Origin: Rotaria socialis
Taxonomy: Eukaryota; Rotifera; Eurotatoria; Philodinida; Philodinidae
Assembly (NCBI GenBank): GCA_905331475.1
Contig: CAJNYU010002529.1
Span: forward strand, 1-64,000
Reading direction: 5' to 3'
Length of the DNA stretch: 64,000 nt
Shown here: one piece after another, positions 58,533 through 64,000 of the stretch
Layout: each line of letters begins with the position of its first letter
Numbering within the stretch: the stretch's first letter is position 1
Made by a program: the position numbers and the translations under genes
The notes under the pieces: model-generated
Database searches by the model: none
What the model saw: the letters and a program-made list of their open reading frames with translations, nothing else
What the model was told of the DNA's origin: nothing

Positions 58533-60396
58533 TGGTTTAGATTGATCACAAATATATTACCATATAATGCAGTTAAATCATAATATAGTATACATATATG
58601 CGTATATTTGATGGAAAGTGTCATTAACCAATAGAAATCAATCCTAAGGGGATGTCACTCATATACTAATGCATAGAATCTTTCTCTATTTTATCAAAGC
58701 ATTTGGAATATACAGATCCATATGATTTAATCAAGCTATGATATGTAGCCACAAATCAATCGATATCTGATTTTTATGCACTCGAGCTTACATTAAACTA
58801 GATTGATGAATTGAGCTCTGCCAGAGAATGTACACGTATGTAATCGTATCTATATCGGACAGAGTTGTAAATATCATTTAGTATACATGAAGATTTTTAT
58901 ACTCTAGAATATTTCTGTATATATATATGCCATTTTGAACGATGCCAACTATTAATGCAAACGACTATCAAACATCTTGCATCAAGCTTTAAAAATATTG
59001 AGTATAACGATCATGGGATCAGCGGGTACTAAATTTTTCATTTTAATAGCCTGTGGATAGCGAAAAACATTGATGTGTAAGACGTACACATAAGATGTCT
59101 GGACTATAATGAAAGCATTCATAGTGCTCGTATTACTTACTTATTGCAAAGAAAAAATTTATGGCATTTCTAGAAAAATTTGAAAATCTTCATTAAACTA
59201 AAATAGTGGCACTAATGTCAATTGTCATAAAATATCACATAAAAGTATTTGAAATCATCACAATTCATTTTGTTCGAGACTAAACAGCAAAAGATCTTTG
59301 TTGGCGTATACAAAAATCTCAGAAATCTAAATGAAGAATTGATATTAACAAAAACAAAAACGATAGTAAACTGTAGCTAACAATAAAGATTATCGATTAT
59401 GTATTCTTGTAATAGACATACTTTTAACTTGTATATAATCGTTGTTCCTAGAATAAAATATCAACAGAATTCAGTCGCATACGATTATTTTTGTAACAGG
59501 ATTCGATTTAAATACAATAATCAGAAATTTTTAAAGGCCAAATATTCTTTCATTTAATATTCAGGGAATAAGAATTTGAATTACGAAGATTTATAGAGTG
59601 GATTCTAAATTTTAAATTTCACTATTGCATCTGTCGCTTTCATAGAATCTCTAGAGAAAACCAATTGAAATATCGAAGACTATCATTTTGCTAGACGAAA
59701 AAAACAACATATTTATTTGAAATCGAATAAATGAAGTTATATTTTTTTATTGAACTACAACAAATCAGAAACATAGTTACTCGCAGACCGGTAAATACAG
59801 TACTATATCACCAATATACGTAAATTAATCTGAATATACTTTGGGAATTTGATGCAAGTCTAACATATAGTTTTGGATTACAAATATATTAGTCAAGTAT
59901 CGCATCTCATGTTAAACTCGATGTCATTACGCAGCACTACTATTGGGTTCGGTGCGTTCGAAATCTTACATATACACGTGTTTATCGATGCATACACACT
60001 ATTCGCATCACCTAATGTCATGCATATTATAAGATCAATCATCAAGACGCGGCATGCGATTGCTTAACTAGCGAAAACAAAAACAAAAACAAAACAAACT
60101 ATTATAAACTCATCAAGTCTATGAAAAACTGTAAAAACATATCTATGAATTAGCTAACATTCTTTTTTATTTGCATTTATATTATTGTTATATGCAAATT
60201 CGACTATATATGCACTTGATCGCTACACCAATAAATATGTTTCTGCAGTGAACACAAATAAACGAAAAAAGAATTTCGTAAATAAAATTTTGTTGAATTG
60301 GAATGCAATTAATTCCATTGTATCATACGTTTTTGTGTAAGAACTCTTTCAATGACTTTTCGCCATTGTTTACAACAAGAATTAGTCATTTGCCAG
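58533..60396. other. Intergenic, 1.9 kb
   Basis: It lies upstream of PTGES2 and downstream of the MGCC protein. The only noteworthy item is an open minus-strand stretch at 60313-60411 abutting the MGCC gene (see findings). The frame at 59873-60067 is not convincing, and an A/C-rich simple repeat lies at about 60073-60098. Confidence 0.5.
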
Positions 60397-60850
60397 TCAG
60401 CTTTCATATTCATCTTTTCCAGGAACTATATAAGCTATTACTAAATGTGGACGATTAATTTTATAAAGACCATAAAACCCTATTAAATAAAAATTAGGAA
60501 AAACAAACGTTTCATTTATTTGTGCTTTCTTCTCTTCTCTTACAAGCTTGAGCATGAATATTTGTAATGGCGAAAAGAGGTATATGTACAAAACCTCGAT
60601 CTATACAGCAAGAAATACCGATAACTTGAGAAAATATACCGTCTTCTGTTAATACCAATTCCGCATTACCTAATCTCTTTCGGTAGATAATATTAAAATT
60701 ATTAAAATAGAAGATACTCGACAGACATACTTGAAAACGACCTCGTTCCGTTGTTTCATGATACCGAAAAGCTTCACATTTCGTTTGAAGAACTATTGCT
60801 GAACGTATTCGATCATAGTTTAGTTCCTTAGCCGAAAGGCAACAGCCCAT
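60397..60850 (-). CDS. Small MGCC-start protein, lipid-anchor candidate
   Basis: Three exons (60850-60731, 60676-60544, 60479-60397) with introns of 54 and 64 bp encode 111 residues. The start MGCCLSAKE is a classic N-myristoylation plus palmitoylation signal (Gly2, Cys3, Cys4), so membrane attachment is likely. A strand-rich core follows (GNAELVLTEDGIFSQVIGIS; FVHIPLFAITNIHAQ; RPHLVIAYIVPG), in a pattern reminiscent of PH- or GRAM-like folds; that is inference only. The first intron has no in-frame stop, so its retention would add 18 residues. Just after the TGA, another phase stays open for about 30 codons to 60313 with Cys- and Trp-rich sequence, so the true C-terminus may be longer. TTTACCAG lies one base before the ATG. 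Confidence 0.7.
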
Positions 60851-61797
60851 ACTGGTAAAATGTATTTTACACTATTTTTCACTCATCGAACAGTACTCCG
60901 GTGATCAATCCTATTTGTTCGTTTTTTACATATATACTTCAAGGATGAGTCAACTCAAGAAAACAACATAGGTAACTCGGATCAAATCAGTTTGTTAAGA
61001 AATAATAGATCAATTTCAAAAGTAGCAACAGATGTCATCAGAAAAATATAATGTTATTATATTTGAGAATAAATTATCGCTTAGATTTTCGATCATTATC
61101 AGTTAAAAGTAGTTTCTAGCTACATTGTAATATGGTCTTATTTTTGCTTTTTCATATGATTAAGAAAAACGACCTATAAAAAAAATAAACAGGTTCATCT
61201 ACCAACAATAGCATCAAGCTTTCCATAATATATTCATTTCATTTCATATGTATATTGTATTATCTCTCTCTCTCTCTCTCTCTCTTTCTCTTTGTGTTAT
61301 TGTGAATTGTCATTCGTATTTTCTCTCGCCTATATGTATTTACTTGTATTGTATGTGAGATCGAAATTCTAAATTAAAATATATTCATTCGATAAACATT
61401 ATTATGAAAAGCGGAGGTAAGAATACTTCATGATTTTATTGTTATCGTTCGCTTCACTACTCTGTGCTAGATGTGCACTGCTAACCGCAATAACATGTTG
61501 TTTATTGTTTGTTTTTCATATTTTAATATATCTTTGCAATTAAGACAAATACAAATAAATATATACTCAGTAAAGCAGTATAAAAGATTTTATTTTGTAT
61601 TGTCGATAGCTGCTTCTTAATTTAATTTACAAAATAATTTCCGATTTGAGACGCAAAATTTGTTCTATTGCGTAATTTTTCTTGCTATTAGGCTGTTGAC
61701 AACAAAGAAAGAAGAACGATTAAACTACTCTTTCTGTTTCTTTCCACCTATAGAAACTGAAAAGGAGACGCAAAAGGTTTTTTTCTTGTTTGCTACC
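60851..61797. other. Intergenic with CT microsatellite
   Basis: Divergent spacer between the MGCC gene (minus) and the following plus-strand gene. A CT dinucleotide repeat lies at about 61262-61290. TCCACCTATAG at 61743-61753, 45 bp before the next ATG, is acceptor-like. No other gene is visible. Confidence 0.6.
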
Positions 61798-63446
61798 ATG
61801 TCTTTACATGACGATGACAACCTTGACGCCGATGATGTTTTACCATTTGCTGATTATGAAATTGCTGCTGAAGTTCATGTTGATCGTCCGACTTTTCATA
61901 ACTCAAAACACAGTAATATTACAAGATTATCAAAGAAATCAAAAAAGAAACAATCCAATGTTGATAGTAATAATGGACCTGTCAAGCTACACTACACATC
62001 GTCTTCTGTATATTTTGAAAATACGCAAGAAGAAAATAATTTCATAAAATTTATTCCATATACAGGACCAAGTAATACATTACATCTTGGGAAGTCGCTT
62101 TATCTTCCACAACTAATATCAAATACGGTTGATGATTCAACAGCTAGTTTTCAGCGTTTTATTCAAGATTATGATCGAGTAATAGAATCTCTAACATCTT
62201 CATTGGAGAATGTGTCTCTTTCTGTTTATTTACGTTTTGGAATTTCGTACATAACAAAAATGGATACTACCCGTGATCAATCAATGTCACTTAGAGATTT
62301 TTCTATTCTTCGAATTCAAGGTTTTTATCAGAGAAAAACATTGAAATTCTTAAAATTAATATTTTGTTATTGTTTATCATAGGTAAAAAATTTAAAACAT
62401 CATTCTATACATGCAAAGGTGTCACTTCACCAAAACGTCTTCTAACAACAATTATTAAACTTGATTATCATCAAATATCATCAAATACATATTCATATGA
62501 GGTACAATTATATGGAGTAAAGAATAATATACATACTATTATTCATTTTCAATATGACCAACAATTTTACTGTCACTCGGTATTTTTTCGACAAGATTAT
62601 CCGATTAATTTTGATTTTATCCGTAATAAAACATCAAGTATATTTTGTTCCATCGATGATTCGTATTCTGATATATTCGATTTTCGCATTCAATTAGCAC
62701 GAGGAACAAAATTATCAAAAACTGATCCTATTGTTTTGAATGCATTACGTGGTGTACCTATCGATCGAGTCTTATATATTGACACAAAAACTCAACTTTT
62801 ACATGTTTCATCAAAATTAAACAAATTTGTTAAATATTTAAAAAGTACCCGTTCAAGTAGTTATAAAAATTTTGATGACCAATTTGTTATTCATATTGGT
62901 ACATATGAAGAATTTCAATTAAATAGTCAAGGTGAATGTGAACCATTAATGAAAGCTTCGAATACAATGACAATTGAGTTACTTGATGTAAAAACGAAAC
63001 CATCAGGGAAAAAACTTTATGATACTGGAATGTGGTTTTCTACATTATGTCAAACGTGTGTTGATTTACCTACAACAACAATAGGAGAGCATTCTAGTAA
63101 ATCATGCAAGTGGTTTTCAAGTACATTTGGATGGGGAAAGAAATATAATCAATCCATAACACAAATGAATGTTAGCCAACTAACAACATATAAAACACAT
63201 CAATCGAACGCAACTTATACAAATGAAGAATTAGTACTTGTAAAAAAAATTTTAAGTGAAGAAAATCTACGAAATGTTTTACTTAATAGAAATAAGGAGA
63301 AATCTAATGATAAAAATGATATTGAACAAACGTTTGAAGATATTATGAAAATATTGAAAGCAAGCGTTGCACCATCAGCTGATGAAGCTATCAAAAAAGT
63401 TGAACGAGCATATCGTCTTATATGTAAAGAATTAGTACAGTCATAA
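61798..63446 (+). CDS. Uncharacterised 528-residue protein
   Basis: Two exons (61798-62320 and 62383-63446; 62-bp intron, phase 1) give 528 residues. The N-terminus is acidic (DDDNLDADDVLPFADYEIAAE), followed by a Lys-rich patch (RLSKKSKKKQS). A long middle region of mixed strands and helices contains VSLSVYLRFGISYITKMD, YSYEVQLYGVKNNIHTIIHF and FIRNKTSSIFCSI. A helical C-terminus follows (EELVLVKKILSEENLRNVLL; EQTFEDIMKILKASV; KVERAYRLICKEL). There is no signal peptide, membrane helix or familiar catalytic motif. An in-frame extension upstream to 61660 is possible but lies in T-rich sequence and crosses an acceptor-like site, so the 61798 Met, in context ACCATGTC, is preferred. I do not recognise the family. 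Composition and codon use match its neighbours. Confidence 0.8.
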
Positions 63447-64000
63447 ATGTACTTTATTCTTTAATAAATTGTTTTTGGATAATATTTTTTTTACAAAGAT
63501 TTTTCATTTATTACACACTGGTTTCAAAAAATGATTTTTGTTTACCTATAAACAACACAATATATTTAGTAGGTCATAATCCTCATTCATTTATATTTCG
63601 TGTAATTTAGAAACATAAATTGATCGTAAATATGCAGTGACAACGATAATTTGCTTTTTTTGACAATTTTTTAATTACCAATAATGTTTTACTTTGAAAA
63701 TATTTAGAGAAAAATAGACTTCTTGAGAAAAAAAAGAGAAAAGAATACAGCGCACATATCAGTAATGAAAAATTTTCGAAAGATACTTTCCTAAAAAACT
63801 ACTTTCTTAACTTACGCTAGAGTAGCTGTGATATAATATTCATGGCAATTGTTTATCAACGTATTTATATGAAGAAGTTCTTTTGAATTTCGACATTATA
63901 CATAAAATTTTCACAATTATAGTTCGCTTGATGTTAAATAAATCTTCTGGTTCATTCTGGTAATCAATATTATACGTAGAAATAGGGATGAAAACTAAAT
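63447..64000. other. 3' flank to window end
   Basis: The first 30 bp after the stop contain ATTCTTTAATAAATTG, with an AATAAA-like signal at about 63461-63467. Nothing else is recognised before the window edge. Confidence 0.5.

Overview
The window is nuclear DNA from a small-genome invertebrate animal. It is strongly AT-rich. The genes have many short introns with GT-AG ends, mostly 49-77 bp, and the gene set is metazoan: CTDNEP1, Staufen, DEPTOR, ABCB9/TAPL, SERINC, cyclin E, APH-1, PTGES2 and NAD-linked GPD. Many start codons sit a few bases after a T-rich stretch ending in AG, which looks like a spliced-leader acceptor. Together these traits suggest a rotifer, most likely a bdelloid. That assignment is inference; no rRNA, SL RNA or mitochondrial marker is present to prove it. 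Exon boundaries below were worked out by hand from splice signals, reading phase and remembered family sequences.

Layout. 1-300: a tandem array of palindromic GAATTC-containing units. 2398-3572 (-): nuclear-envelope phosphatase CTDNEP1. 4096-7205 (+): a coiled-coil protein, a divergent Rho GTPase and a RanBP2-type zinc-finger protein, head to tail. 8256-11489 (+): Staufen with five dsRNA-binding modules. 14416-18683 (-): DEPTOR. 18684-24879: a 6 kb stretch with no recognisable gene. 24880-29696 (-): ABCB9/TAPL, 13 exons. 29697-36129: 6.4 kb without genes, holding a 430-bp hAT MITE and diverged repeats. 36130-39105 (-): SERINC, with a second hAT-like MITE in its last intron. 40698-41161 (-): a small secreted protein. 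41510-41907: a long-palindrome MITE. 42682-47226 (-): cyclin E. 47809-48931: a degraded hAT element keeping only the transposase C-terminal domain. 50458-51245 (+): a small membrane protein. 52501-58532 (-): GPD, APH-1 and PTGES2 packed head to tail, possibly an operon. 60397-60850 (-): a small N-myristoylation candidate. 61798-63446 (+): a 528-residue protein I do not recognise.

Functional threads. Two proteins relate to the mTOR/lysosome axis (DEPTOR, ABCB9). Two relate to lipid or membrane biology (CTDNEP1, PTGES2). The rest are ordinary housekeeping or signalling functions. Nothing suggests a dedicated gene cluster apart from the close packing of PTGES2, APH-1 and GPD.

Intron size is bimodal: most introns are about 50-75 bp, yet most of the larger genes carry one or two introns of 1-2 kb. 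Mobile DNA here is of hAT type as far as it can be classified; I recognised no retroelement.
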